Part shown: positions 12,580 to 24,826 of the stretch, one piece after another
Position numbering within the stretch: the first letter of the stretch is position 1
Layout: every line of letters begins with the position of its first letter
DNA from: Chiridota heheva
Lineage: Eukaryota; Echinodermata; Holothuroidea; Apodida; Chiridotidae
DNA: 64,000 bases
Assembly: GCA_020152595.1 (NCBI GenBank)
Contig: JAIGNY010000581.1
Coordinates: 1,541,501 to 1,605,500, forward strand
Direction of reading: 5' to 3'
Position numbers and translations under genes: made by a program
Notes under the pieces: model-generated
Seen by the model: the letters and a program-made list of their open reading frames with translations, nothing else
Told to the model about the DNA's origin: nothing
Databases searched by the model: none

Positions 12580-14105
12580 CAACAGGAATTTGACATTTAC
12601 GTTTTCCCCCACATCATCAACACTATCTTGAAATCACAACAACTACAGCATTAATTACAAACAAATCATGCGTGCCTATTGCCTAAGACTGTTAAGTCTA
12701 GGATACCTAACATTAGATTGAAAGCTACTACACAACATACAACTGTTTTATGTCTTGCTAATGACAACTAAAATGTCACAACAGGAATACCTTGCTACTT
12801 TCCTAAGTTAACCCACATATTTCAATTCCCTTGCCACAATACAGAGGAGTTAACCCACATATTTCAATTCCCTTGCCACAAAACAGAGACTGACAGACTT
12901 TGAGGAAAAGTTCATTCAAAGTCCTACCTCCAATTTGGCGACTTGAAACTAAAACAGGACTTTCTAATCATTAAAAATTCCTCAAATGTTAAGAAAGACT
13001 TAGTAGACTGTCTCCAACTATCAAATTACTTTACAGCTGTTACATTTAACTAAAACTTCCCAAACTACCGTACGATTAGTGAAAACCGGAATATTATTTT
13101 CTTCTGTGCAAAAAGTTTAAGACCATTGTGCTCTAAACTACATATATCGAAGAACCATTAAAGAACATCTAGCTTTCCTTAGACCTATAGGCATAATTAA
13201 TCTAATTGTAAGTGCCTTCAAAATCTGATTAGTTTAAACTCAAACTTATGCCACTACCTCCATATGTTATAATGTACTACAAAAGTTTATGTTGTTCTTA
13301 GTATTAATTACCAGAACACTCGATATCATTTTTTCAGTAAAATAGATATTACTGGCATCAAATCATATCCGTTCTATTCATATTCCCGCAACTAAAATGG
13401 TGGCCCACTGGGAGGTGGCCCTCTGGAACCTTCTCCTATATATTAAGAGAAAAGCTTGGGCACATTTACAATGTAATAAAATTCACAAACGTCCAAAAAA
13501 AATTGAACTTTTACATCAGCTATACATCAAAACATTAAAAGAATATTTTTCATTGACAGTGCTAGCCATAAATTGATGCATAAGCATATTTGCTAAGTTT
13601 CATTAGAGCTTCCGTCAAATGAAATTGTATGTTTCTAACAGTTATAACCATTACTGTACTTAACCCTATGATGCAAACAAATGACCAAACTGTGACTAAT
13701 GGTGTTGCCATGATATTGTGAGTTGTGACCAATTTGCAAATTCACTTTTACATCTATCAATTACGTATTTTGAAGAGAATCTTATCTTTAGTAAATATTT
13801 GTTCATATTTACTTTTGTGTGTTTTATATTCTCTAGCATTTCAAACACTTGGTTTCTTCTATAGTGCATTGGTTCTAAATCGAAAGCCTTTACACAGACA
13901 ATGGAATCTGTCTCTTTTCTCTCCCTGGAAAAGCTTTTCTATTTATCTATCCAAAATTCATTTTTAGCTACTATATTTGCTTTCCATAAAACCATTTTTC
14001 CTTACAAAACTAGTCATAATAGTCAGTGTATTGATTCAAACAGGAAAGTGATGGTCAACAAACTTTCAAGGATGAAAGTTTGAGAAGACAATTAGCCAAA
14101 TCATT
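12580..14105. other. Unremarkable intron
   Basis: AT-rich intron. A segment around ttaacccacatatttcaatt is duplicated in direct orientation near 12806 and 12849. The 80- and 60-residue frames near 13725-14083 overlap each other and show no family features. Confidence 0.6.
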
Positions 14106-14109
14106 TTAA

Positions 14110-14372
14110 ATGTTTAACAGCTGCTATTTTCTCAAAATGGATTTCTATTGTCAAAATGGACTGTCAAAAAACCTTTAAATTACCATTATACTCCTTTTTT
14201 GGTACTTAAAAAAAACTCTGTACCAGAATAGCTAACAAAATTCTTGTTTGCTATTCTGGTACATAGTTTATAAACTAACAAAAAAGGAGTAAAATAGTAA
14301 TGTGAAGGCTTTATTCCAGTTCCATTTTGACAATTGAAATCAATTTTGAAAATAGAAGCTGTTGAACTTTAT
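14110..14372. mobile_element. Fold-back element of about 260 bp
   Basis: Outer arms tttaacagctgctattttct and aaaatagaagctgttgaact are inverted copies. Inside is a strong hairpin in which ctccttttttggtac and ctgtaccagaatagc pair with gctattctggtac and aaaaaaggag. It is a likely MITE of unassigned family. Confidence 0.75.
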
Positions 14373-14379
14373 GGAAATC

Positions 14380-17280
14380 TGAAAAGTATTTGTCCAAAAT
14401 GCATTTAGATTTTTTTTTTTATATATTCTTCTTAAATTCCGCATGCAACCACAATAGTTTCCAAAGTACAGCGCATGGAATATCGAGTTTATTTTGAAGA
14501 ACATTGGAAACAGAAATGAAATTATGCTATTTTCTTCATATTCAGCATGTATACTCTTTTAGTAACATAACAGGTATTAAGTAATTGACAAAAACTTAAG
14601 AATTGACAGTAACCATGTTGAGATCTCATGGCAGAGGATTTAATGGATTCACATACAAACATGAAGGTAAAGAAGGCTTCAATTCTGTGACATCATAAAT
14701 TTAAGGATTTTCTTGAATCTTTTGGCTTTAAAAGAAGTTGCATGCCCAGATGACAATATTCTTCCTAATTTATATGTAATCCCTAGCTAAATTCATGATT
14801 TTCAGTAGGTTTTAATAAATTCAGTTTTTCAGTTGTGGTCTTTGACCCTTTGGGGACTGAGGGCCGATACATCAGCTGAGCGCAATCGCGCACCTCAGAC
14901 TGCGGGCGGATATATCCGCCGGTTTGACTTGTTAACTTTAAGCTATTACTGCACTACCCTGCACTTTCTACAGACATGTAAATAAGCCAAATCGTTTAAT
15001 GAACTGATTCTGTGAATATTGATACCAAATTGCAAGGGGGTTACAATTAAATATTTTGAGAAATTTTGAAATGAAAAATGGAAAATGTGTACTGCTGAAG
15101 AAGCATTTTTGTGGTTCGAGATAGTAATGATGATGATTTTCAGGGATGCACAGTCCTTTAAGGGCAAAAACATATCATACGACATACAAGGTCTTGGAAA
15201 GCTAAAGGTTTGTTTATCAGTTCGTTACAAGGAAAAGTACTTATCTCAAATCAGAATTAATTTAAATTCACAGACAAAGTAATCTACGGCTGAATCTAAC
15301 AAAAACATTCACACTCTTCGGTCTGACCTTGATTTTTGGTTGATAATTGTTCCCCTGGAAATATGATATCATGTCCTGTGTTAGGCATTAAAAGATGCAA
15401 ACAATTCATCAGACGTTCTGATCTAACTGAAGGAGAGAAACTAAATCAAGGTTATAATGCAAAATGTGGTGGACACAGGAAAGGACAGAAAACTACCGTT
15501 GAGTTATCTTGATCAATGGTGCTCCTGACCAACAATGATCGAGAACAGCAGTGATCCTTATCAAAAATCCCGATCAACAGTTATCATGACTAACAGTGAT
15601 TATGATCAACTGTCATGATCAACCGTGATCTTGTTTAGCAACATTCGATCTTAATTACAATTGTCCCTCAGAATATACCTCGTTTGAAAAAACAATTTCA
15701 CTCATTCATTTCTAATCATCATCTCTCTATCATTTAATTATCGTTCACTATAGAGCAGGGTCTCTTATTAATACCAGGGTATCTTAAAGCAGGGAATGTG
15801 AAATGTCTTAATGACAAAGAGACATGATCAAAATGTTGGCTTCCTAACGATCTGTAAAAGGGTCTTGCTTTACATAAATCTACTAACTGTGCAAAAGTTG
15901 GTACCAGATGCAACATCAATAGATAGCAGAGAATGGTGGAAAACTTGATGACACATTACAATGATCATTAGGCAATATGTGGACTACAGGGTTAAATTAT
16001 AAAGAAACTTCTGGTCTCCACAGGCTTAAATTATGAAGAGACTACTGGTGTTCTACAGTAAGACATTAGGTGATCTAATGTTCTGTGTTCAAATGTTGGA
16101 AATGGTACTCATAAAAACGTAGTTACCAACCCAGCCCTGATCTCCATAATACCTCTAACATCCCTCCTACTTTTCAGCGCATTGCTGTCACAACATCGCT
16201 GGAACTGGCTAAAATATTTGTTTTTAATTTTCACATTTTCTAACAATTTTCATCCTTGCAGCTCCTAACATGCAGGTTTTTACCCTGTTTGTCATTTTCT
16301 TCTAGCCTTTTCAAGTCACCTGGGGTAAGACAAGGTGACCATGGGACCAGGAAATAATTTGGTCAGACTCTTAAGTTAGTGTGTTTTTACTTCCTTCCTT
16401 TCAAAATGAGTGGCTAGAACAAGAATTTACTTCCTGCCAAATGTACTAGTAACTTTTAAGACCATGCTCGAAAACTGCAATACAGAACAAAACATTTACA
16501 CTACTTTAATCTTCTAATTAATCCTTTTCTATTCTAATTTTTTGTATTTAAATACTTATCCATAAGTATCTTTAAAAAGTTTCACACCACTTAGAATTCT
16601 GATGGTAACGGGTGAAGGGGATGGGGATCATACTAGCAGGTGCACACTGATGAACAAGGTGTGCTGTAATCAACCTACAGAAGTTTCACATTGTACACCA
16701 AGCAAGAAACACATCATGGAATACCAGCAATGTGAGGTGAGGGACCACCAACTTCTTTGGATGCTGATGAGGGAAGAGACATCATCAGTGGATCACCTCG
16801 TCTGTCTTGATGGGCGCAAAGAATCCAGGCTTCACCTGTATGAAATCACTTTCACTAGAAGATAATCTTAAACTGCAAGTTAGTCCTGTCCAACTACATA
16901 CAATGAAACCAGGCTATAACAGGTGATCCTCTATCCTTGAAGTGTTATGATTCCTATCTTCACCAGTCCGCCAAGTGTCACAACTCTTAGTGGTATATCC
17001 CATCCTGGTGGAGGCATTGAATCCTGACTTAATTACGATAAGTCCTGTCCTCTTTCCAAACAAGGTATTTAGATTTTCCCCAGGTGATAGATTCATGCAG
17101 ATCACACCCTATCATTGTAATTTGCCACTCGGCACTACACCATAAAATCATTAGCATGTCGTCATGAGTTCATAAAACATCACACTTATTGTCTATTACC
17201 AAAGAACCAACTTAAAGTTAAATACTTTAACATTACATTAATCCATGTTGTAATCAAACATTAAATTTTACCTTAAAGAC
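14380..17280. other. Intron with one decayed tandem repeat
   Basis: Mostly unremarkable. Between about 15510 and 15635 there is a degenerate roughly 20-bp tandem repeat around gatcaacagtgatcatgac. The 87-residue frame at 16602-16865 has no recognisable domain. Confidence 0.6.
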
Positions 17281-17301
17281 TAAAGGTAAACAGACTCTCA
17301 G

Positions 17302-17323
17302 ACATTGTACACAATGTCTGAAG
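17302..17323. repeat. Small hairpin (CAGACATTGT/ACAATGTCTG)
   Basis: Two 10-bp perfect inverted arms around a two-base loop. It is followed at 17330-17460 by a decayed roughly 45-bp tandem repeat with gatggtatggtagcatgat-like units. Confidence 0.7.
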
Positions 17324-17723
17324 GGAACTTAGCAACAGATGGTATGGTAGCATGATAGCACACCCTAGTAATGGATGGCATACTAACATGATGGTACCCT
17401 AGTAATTGATGAGAGGCTAGCAGGGTGGTATCCTTGTAACTGATGGTACCACTAGCATGTAAGAAGCCGGCTTGTGAAATTTTGGGTATTCTTTTGAACT
17501 AGATGATGATATAGATAATATGTACTGCAGGTAACTAAAGGTCAATGGAGGCAAGCGGAAAGCACTCAGACACTGATATCTTGTGGCAGCGATGTTTAGT
17601 ATGCATGACCTCTAGGTCAGGCAACATGACATCAATATCATGAAACAGGAAGCCAGACTTATTTCCAGGCAAGTCATAGCATATTTTATTATTGTCATGT
17701 TTTAAGGCTCGCATGCAAAATTA

Positions 17724-18152
17724 CAGACCCCTAGCATTGCTGTTTCACAGGGGCAGCCTGCCCCGCCCCTCTGTGGGTCTGCCCTTCCCCTGTGGGTCCG
17801 CCCTGATTCCTGGGGGTCCGCCCTGCCCCTCATGAGAATTGTTTTTTTTTTTTTTTTTTATTTAATGATCTTAGACTCATAAATGAAATACCTTACATGG
17901 ATACAAAACACAGAATGATAGCATAGTGAGCAATGGTCCTGTTTGGCTAATGACTGGTCCTTATTTTTCAAAATAGCTTCTTCATTCTAAGATGCATGAT
18001 TGTAGCTAAAATCCCAGATCTTCTTCACCAGGGGATTCAGCTTAAGAGACCCCGTGATTTACGCCCAAAATACGCAGCCCTTCACGCGCGCATTAATGTG
18101 CCCCTCAACAAGTCTAGCGCTCTGCCCCTTTTTAAATCAAACTAGGGGTCTG
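17724..18152 (+). mobile_element. CAG...CTG MITE with 5-bp target duplications (copy 1)
   Basis: The 429-bp element starts cagacccctagcattgctgt and ends aaactaggggtctg. The flanking five bases are aatta and aaata (one mismatch). The inside shows a poly-T tract, tacatggatacaaaacacag and gatagcatagtgagcaat, shared with the copies at 28064, 46641 and 52361. No coding capacity. Ends of CAG/CTG with 5-bp duplications would fit the hAT5 group; Transib also makes 5-bp duplications. Confidence 0.85.
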
Positions 18153-18159
18153 AAATATC

Positions 18160-18790
18160 ATACCATATTATAAAGAGCATCAATTCTACACCCCAAAAAA
18201 TAATAAAAGGTGCAAACATCTTATCAATCATAATCAAATAACGTAATTATTCTGTTCCTTTAAATCCCATCAGCAACACCTTTTTATCCTGTACCTACAT
18301 CCACTCATTAAACTTTGAAAGTAAACCGATAGCATTTATATACGCATCTTGTAGGGATCGCACAATATAATATTTTGAAGTATTTTCAAGAACATTCAAT
18401 TCTAAACCCCAAAAATACTACTACTAATAATAATAATTTGCAAACATGTTATCAATCGTAAACCAAATAAGAAAATTTACTTCTTACATAAATTCCCTCA
18501 GAAACACCTTTTTTGTAGTGTACAAATATTCCATTAATAAACTTTTTAAATACATGGACAGCATTTTATATACGCACAGCAGCCTCTTCCACCACCAATT
18601 TGGTACATAACATGATATGCTCACATGAAATGAAAATAAAGTATTGCAAAATTGTCCTCAGACCGGCAAAAAAGAAGAAAGAGTATACATGTGATTGCTT
18701 TGATATATATTTTTTCCTGCAACCTGTCCATTTGGAGGTTTACCTTCATAGATGTGGACGATGTTGAAAAACTAAAGGTCTGCTGCAGGT
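18160..18790. other. Intron with a short direct duplication
   Basis: Two related segments near 18180-18330 and 18390-18560 share caattcta-accccaaaaa and aacac-cttttt landmarks and a tatatacgca motif, suggesting an old tandem duplication of about 210 bp. Confidence 0.5.
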
Positions 18791-18794
18791 CAAA

Positions 18795-20422
18795 GGTTAA
18801 TCAAAAACAATTAAGGTCTTCAAGCTTTAAGAGATGAATTTAAAAGACTAAAGGGTCATTCCATGTCAATTCAACGAGGGCATGATTGACCCCCACCATC
18901 ACAGATTTGCTTGCAAATTGACACAATTGTTGCACATCATGTACCTAGAACACTCCCAAATTTTTTAGCTTCATATCTTTTATGGTTTGTGAGATATGGT
19001 CACTCATATTCGGCCCATTTTCTTGGAAATGGCGGCCATTTTGAATTTGCATCAATTACAAATTAACTTTTTGCCTCTACATGTTAAAGTTCTAAAATTT
19101 GTACCAGGCTATTTTTTGAGGTGTAGAATTCAAAAATGGGACTTCAAAATATCCTAGGGTTAGCCTTTATCTTAAAATTTTCACTTGGAACCCGATTTTT
19201 AGGTTTGTCAATTTTCAATAAACACAGCTTTAATTCAAGGGCAAATTTCACCATGAGAAGCACAATGGATTGGTCAAAGACTTTGCAGGTCAATAAAATA
19301 CACCATTATCAATAACATAATTCAAAATGGTAGTGGCTTTCAGTACAAGTTTTATTTTACAGTCATTTTAATCATCAGGGTGAAATTTCAGATATGTTGT
19401 GACCTTGAAACTTGAAACTTTCGAATTATTTCATTATTCTGGATTTTTCACACTTACTTTATCAAAATTGTGCATTTCTATAATCTATATAAGCCAAATG
19501 ATAATCCCAGTTTTGAATTCTAAACCTCAGAAAAATAGCCTGATACCAACTTTTAGAGCTATAGCATGTACAGGCAAAAAGTTGTATGTGATTTTGTCCC
19601 CGATACAAATTCAAAATGGCTGCCATTTCCACAAAAATAGGCCAAAAATGGGGCGACTATGAGTGGACCATATCTCACAAACCATAAAAGATATGACGCT
19701 AAAATTTTGTGAGTGTTCTAGCTACATGATTTGCAACAAATGTGTCAATTTGCAAGCAAATCTGAGATGGTGTTTAATCTTTTTCCTGTTGAATTGACAT
19801 GGAATGAATGACCCTCAATCGAAGACTTAAATTTGGAAATGCAGAAAATGTTTTCGTGAGGTGATGAATAATTCATGATTGATTTGGAAAGACAGTGATC
19901 TTCACAAATTTCTAAGAACTTAATATTCACACAAACACAGCATACTATTAATCTAAGTGTATCATTTTTTCTAGCAAATTTCTTTAGGACATAAAAACTT
20001 CCAATGAAATGTTCAAATTAAAATGGTAGGTTTGCTGAAAATGAAACAAGATGTTTTTTATTTGTTAATGAGAAGAGCTTTTTGCACAAAACAGCAGAAT
20101 TTATCTACAAATCTGAACTGCTTGAGCTGCTTTTTGTTGATGATAGACAAAAGCGCACACACACACTAAGTAAAATATGGTCCTTTCCCTCTCAGGTGCT
20201 CCCTTTGATCAATTATCTTTCTTCTGTCATTCCATTTGACCCTCTCTTTTGGACCCTACTAGACCTACAGCTGGTGTCCGTTATCGTTGGTCCGCCCTCC
20301 TCTTTAATCTTGCTGTTCTTTCAATCTAATCTCCCATGACCCACCGTTCTAAAAAGCGTGCTCACCAGCACTCTTGAACTAATTAGTCTTTTCTGTACCC
20401 ACTTACCCCAAACTCTATATGG
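18795..20422. repeat. Local tandem duplication, copy 1 (interrupted by a fold-back element)
   Basis: Apart from the inserted 964-bp element at 18852-19815, this segment matches 20423-21117 along its length: ttaatcaaaaaca, agagatgaatttaaaagact, aatttggaaatgca, a cacacacaca tract, ctagacctacagctgg and cccatgacccacc occur in the same order. Coordinates are approximate to a few bases. Confidence 0.85.
18852..19815. mobile_element. 964-bp fold-back element with AGGGTCATTCCATGTCAATT ends
   Basis: The ends are agggtcattccatgtcaatt and the inverse aattgacatggaatgaatgaccct (one extra 4-bp block). The arms remain complementary far inward: agatttgcttgcaaattgac pairs with gtcaatttgcaagcaaatct, and aaaatggctgccattt with aaatggcggccatttt. 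It interrupts copy 1 of the tandem duplication. No transposase frame; the 87-residue frame at 19399-19662 is an arm read through. Confidence 0.9.
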
Positions 20423-21117
20423 GTTATCAAAAACAAGGTCTTAAAGCTTCAAGAGATGAATTTAAAAGACTCAATCATAGACTTGAATTTGGAAATGCAC
20501 AAAATGTTTTTGTGAGGTGATGAACAATTCATGATTGGGAAAGACGGTGATCTTCACAAATTTATAAGAATCAAATATTCACGCAAACACAGCACACACA
20601 TACTATTAATTTAACCAGGGGGTTGTTAAGAACTCCCTGATCTAACTGCATCATTTTTTTCCTGCAAATTTCTTTTGAACATAAAAACCTAAATGAAATG
20701 CTCAAATTGTAATGATAAGTTTGCTGTTTTTTTATGAATGAAAAAAAAAACAACGAGATGTTTTATACTTGTTGATGATAAAAGCTTTTTTCACATAACA
20801 GCAGAATTGATCTACAAATCTTACTGCTGGAACTGTTTTATTTTGATGATAGACAAAAGCACACACACACACATTAAGTAAAATGGTGTCCTTTTCCTCT
20901 CAAGTGCTCCCTTTTACCAATTATCTTTCTTCTTTCATTCCTTTTGATCCCCTCTATATTTTGGATCCTGCTAGACTTACAGCTGGTCTGCCCTACTCTT
21001 AAATCTTAGTTCCCCCAATCTAATCTCCCATGACCCACCATTCTAATGAGTGTGCTCACCAGCATTCTTCAACTAATCAGTTTGTTCTGTACCCACTCTT
21101 CCCAAGCTCTATATCGG
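20423..21117. repeat. Local tandem duplication, copy 2 (uninterrupted)
   Basis: The second copy follows copy 1 directly and has no fold-back element: agagatgaatttaaaagact runs straight into caatcatagacttgaatttgg-like sequence. It has one extra block of about 30 bp (ccagggggttgttaagaact) near 20620 that copy 1 lacks. Confidence 0.85.
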
Positions 21118-21204
21118 TACATTTAAAGCACAGGTTTTACCCTAGTCTTCTCTCCTTCCTGACCCTTATTCAAGTTTAATTCTTAGCTCAATGCTCCAGC
21201 CTCA

Positions 21205-21800
21205 TTAAAGGATTATTCAGGGTCAAGCATGTTCATCTCATATGAAAGAAGACTTCAAATAAAAGAAAGCTTCAAATAAAACAAAATAGTGAAGAAAGCA
21301 TTCAAGAATCTTATTCCGTTAAGGAGATATATAAGTTGAAAGTTTGGTATCATTTGTGTAGAAACGACTGAAATCAGACTAGTTCAAAAGTTGAGACATC
21401 ACAGCTTCAAATTCCTCAAAGTCTTTATGTATTCTATTATATTTGTCCAGCAATTCTATGGCTTAAAAGCCATAAGATATGTCAGGAAAGTAGTAAACAG
21501 AATTTAGTAATGGTACTTTTAATCAAACACCTGAAGAAAGTTTGAGGAAATATAATTCAAATAGTAAAAAAAAAATTCTTTGAAATAAATTAACAATTGT
21601 TAAGAAGGTGAGGATTAGGGCACCAAACTTTCATAGTAGACTACTACATCAGTCATTTCTACACAAATAAGGCAGAGTTTTAAACTTGAATATCTCCTTC
21701 ACGGAATGAGAATTTTGAACGCTTTCTTCACCATTTTGTTTCCTTTAAAGTCCTCTTTATATAAAATAAACTTGCTTGACCACTGAAATAATTATTTAAT
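21205..21800. mobile_element. TTAA MITE family B (AAGGATTAGTTCAG)
   Basis: The left end is ttaaaggattattcagggtc and the right end is gaccactgaaataattatttaa. The arms are inverted copies including gaagaaagcattcaagaatc and cttattccgttaaggagata, with the partner near 21690-21730. About 596 bp, no coding capacity. Confidence 0.85.
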
Positions 21801-22520
21801 TCATTCCCACAATGATCCAAACACCCTCACATTCATACCAGTTTTAAAGACTGCTGGACAGAATTATCAAACACTTCTTCAAATTCTGCTAAAGAAAATT
21901 ATCTAAGCAAGTATTTCTTTGACTTCGACAGCCATGTAGAAACCTACTAATTTAACACACTTACAAAGAGAGTGAAAAAACAAATTTAACAGATTTATCT
22001 TCTCACCAACTTTGCTGGTGAATGAAAAACTACTGCATTTTCACAAACATTTCACACTTACTATGCATGTTTTTTGCTTGCTTTTCTTAAAAATCTGCTC
22101 TTCTCATATTCAAAAGGTACCTCAATTTCAAGGTGGCTTGAAATCTACCCAGGTCCCAGAAATTTACCTGAAAATCTTTCTTTTCCCTTCATATGTTTCT
22201 GAAGACAAATACTTAACATATCTTGCAAAAATGGTTGTGCATTGCAGAGTACACATGCACAGTATTTATCTCCCAATCCAGTGAATCAATTCGGTGAAAC
22301 ATGTCCATGTGCCCATTAATTTGAGACAATTTTCTTTTATTAAGACAATTTCATTACATAAATTATCTGTCCTGGATTATAACATATATCAAACAAACTA
22401 AAACTTGGGTAATGTTAACCTTTCAATGCTTTTCGTCAAAGAAGTGACAGTAGTATTTTATGAACATTCGTATGTACTTTTACAGAATTCAGCAAACAAC
22501 TGAAAATACTGTGAAAAATA
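21800..22520. other. Unremarkable intron
   Basis: AT-rich intron. The 90-residue frame at 22012-22284 has no recognisable feature. Confidence 0.6.
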
Positions 22521-22798
22521 CTTTACTTAATAGGAAAAAAACAACTTTACTTCATAGGAAAAAATACTTTACTTCATAGAAAAAAATACTTTACTTTATA
22601 GGAAAACATACTTTACTTCATAGGAATCACTTTACTTAATAAGAAAAATAATTTACTTAATAGGAAAAATATTTTGACTTAATAGGAAAAAATATTTTCT
22701 TTACTTAATAGAAAAAATTTTACTTAATAAAAATTTCTCTTTACTCAATAGGAAAAAATCTACTTCATAGGAAAAACTACTTTACTTCATAGGAATCT
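22521..22798. repeat. Irregular minisatellite (ctttacttaataggaaaaaa)
   Basis: About 13 imperfect units of 19-23 bp built on tttacttaataggaaaa or tttacttcataggaaaa. It is purine/pyrimidine-skewed and AT-rich. Confidence 0.9.
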
Positions 22799-22963
22799 AA
22801 TCATGTTAGTTAACTTTTTAATTAAAATTAAAACTAAGATAAATATATAAGAATTAAAACTTTCTACGAAAAATAGGTCCTTGTCATTGAGATTGGATAA
22901 ATGTTGAGGTAAAAAGAAAATTATTCAAAAGAATTAACAGGTAAGCAAAAATTAAGGTGACAA

Positions 22964-23488
22964 CCCTTATGACAATTTGAAGCCTTCTGACAATTTGAAC
23001 CCTTCTGACAATTTGAACCTTCTGGCAATTTGAACCCTTATGACAATTTGAAGCCTAATGACAATTTGAAGCCTTCTGACAATTTGAAGCCTTATGACAA
23101 TTTGAACCCTTCTGACAATTTGAACCCTTCTGACAATTTAAACCCTTTTGACAATTTGAACCCTTATGACAATTTGAACCTTATGACAATTTGAACCCTT
23201 ATGACAATTTGAACCCTTATGACAATTTGAACTCTTATGACAATTTGAACCTTCTGACAATTTGAACCCTTATGACAATTTGAACCCTTCTGACAATTTG
23301 AACCTTATGACAATTTGAACCCTTATGACAATTTGAACCCTTATGACAATTTGAACCCTTATGACAATTTAAACTCTTATGACAATTTGAACCTTATGAC
23401 AATTTGAACCCTTATGACAATTTGAACCCTTATGACAATTTGAACCCTTATGACAATTTGAACCCTTATGACAATTTGAACCCCTTAT
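22964..23488. repeat. Minisatellite, 17-bp unit (ccttatgacaatttgaa)
   Basis: Roughly 31 head-to-tail copies of cccttatgacaatttga with ttctgac/ttatgac variants. The variants are clustered, with ttctgac mostly at the 5' side and ttatgac at the 3' side, suggesting local homogenisation. There are no spacers, so this is not a CRISPR array. Confidence 0.97.
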
Positions 23489-23522
23489 AAACTTACTGTG
23501 GTAATAGGAGCTTTCCACTCAA

Positions 23523-23763
23523 TTAAAGGAGCACTAGACTGAAAAGTGAGGCTGCTTGTTTTTGCAAATTTCAAAATATTATCCACAAAAGATCGATAAA
23601 CCTCATGCCTCCATAGCCCACAGATGATGTGAGGGCAAAGGTTACATGAATATTCATATTAAACAGTAAATTGCTAAACCGTTGTGTGCCAGGTAAGCAT
23701 TTAATTTTTGGAGGACCCACTAAAAAATACGCCTTCTTTTAATTTGTCTTAATGCTCCTTTAA
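23523..23763. mobile_element. TTAA MITE family C copy
   Basis: Flanked by TTAA at 23523-23526 and 23760-23763, with left end aaggagcactagactgaaaa and right end gtcttaatgctccttta. At 241 bp it is the same length class as 6065-6303 and shares the tcatgcctccatagcccaca segment (in inverse orientation relative to that copy). Confidence 0.85.
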
Positions 23764-23950
23764 ACATGTGGTAAGCATAATTCAAGCATCTCATAAAGAA
23801 TCAAGGTTTAATATAAAATATTTGTATAATTAATCAATTCATAAGAAAATAATTAAGTAGATTTTAAATTAAAAAATTTACATATCAATTCTTCACAATC
23901 ATTTTAAAAGATACAGCATGATAACTGTTATGAAATCAGTGTTAAACCAT

Positions 23951-24233
23951 CAGGGCCGTAATTCATGTGGATGGGGAGGGTAGGGGGAGGGGGCAGGGGC
24001 GTACCCTGTCCCATCTATCATAATCAGGTGGGAGATTAAAATAAAGAATATGGTTTTCTGGAAATGTTTGTTAACTTGTATTTTGTGCCTTGTAATGCTT
24101 GCATTTAGTATGCGCATATTGCTTAAAACTTAGTTGAGCTTCAGAGGGGTCTTTCTATATGGGCAATGAACCTCCTGGGACCTTTGACCTATCTCCTTTC
24201 ATCCCACTTATTAGATAAAGAATTACGGCCCTG
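23951..24233. mobile_element. Possible hAT-like MITE beside the P-loop exon
   Basis: Ends cagggccgtaattcatg and aagaattacggccctg form an imperfect 16-bp inverted repeat bounding 283 bp. No clear target duplication. It stops only about 40 bp inside the intron from the 5' splice site of the P-loop exon. Confidence 0.65.
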
Positions 24234-24272
24234 GATTCAATTGAAGTCAACTGATAACCACTATGGTCTTAC

Positions 24273-24390
24273 CTGAACAGAGTGGATGGTGGGGGTGGTG
24301 GGTTTGGGCCCTTTGTTGCTGGCTGCTACCACGGCTAAGTACTGGATGACCTTCTTCGTGTTTTCAGTTTTTCCCGCACCAGATTCACCT
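24273..24390 (-). CDS. Myosin II heavy chain P-loop and loop 1 exon (118 nt)
   Basis: The exon completes Thr and then encodes 39 residues. It starts with the Walker A/P-loop [19 protein letters not shown], which binds the phosphates of ATP. It continues through VVAASNKG into a proline/threonine-rich stretch, [12 protein letters not shown]. That stretch belongs to loop 1 at the 25K/50K junction, a flexible surface loop near the nucleotide pocket; in the family its length and charge affect ADP release. The acceptor is cttcatcaatag and the donor is gtaagacc. The phase is 0 at the 3' end. Compared with the 31-residue equivalent I remember for vertebrate MYH9, this exon is eight residues longer, and the extra length falls in loop 1. 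All P-loop residues (GxxxxGKT) are intact. Confidence 0.97.
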
Positions 24391-24718
24391 CTATTGATGA
24401 AGATGAGACATTAGGAAGGGCTATTTTGGGCTCAAGGAAGAAGGGAGAAGGGGGCTGATCCTCTTTTGATAAAATGTTTGGAAAGTTAGGAATCTTTATT
24501 TTTGACCATTTTCTGCAGCAATACTGTTACCTCTATCTGTCCATGAATATACTTGGAACATACAAAGACAATAATTAGGATCAGACATCCTATTTAAGCT
24601 GATAGATAGATAGATGTATCAGAAAGTCCAGAAAACCATTGATTCTTGCAAAATTTGCTTGAAAAATTAAAAACATTTATACCGAGAAAAATGTTAATTT
24701 TAAATCAAGTTTACTTAC

Positions 24719-24746
24719 GTGCAAAGGATGGACTGATCTTCACGAT
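24719..24746 (-). CDS. Myosin II heavy chain 28-nt micro-exon (DREDQSILC)
   Basis: This micro-exon has a strong polypyrimidine tract and acceptor (tttttctttgaatttcag) and a good donor (gtaagtaaac). With the G from the previous exon it encodes DREDQSILC plus two bases of Thr. The sequence continues AYRSM-LQ into the P-loop exon and is nearly invariant in class II myosins. A 28-nt exon at this point is also a feature of vertebrate non-muscle and smooth-muscle myosin II genes (known from the family, not computed here). It lies only 328 bp from the next exon but 30.3 kb from the previous one. A 112-residue minus-strand frame across 24711-25049 runs through this exon in the wrong frame and is not a gene. 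Confidence 0.97.
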
Positions 24747-24826
24747 CTGAAATTCAAAGAAAAAAAAAGACAATGTTATGGTCAGGGCTTTCATGGAACA
24801 TTGACTATTGTGATATAGTGATATTG

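Noticed and set aside
22964-23488. CRISPR-like regular repeat array
   Set aside because: Units are head-to-tail with no unique spacers, inside a eukaryotic intron; it is a minisatellite.
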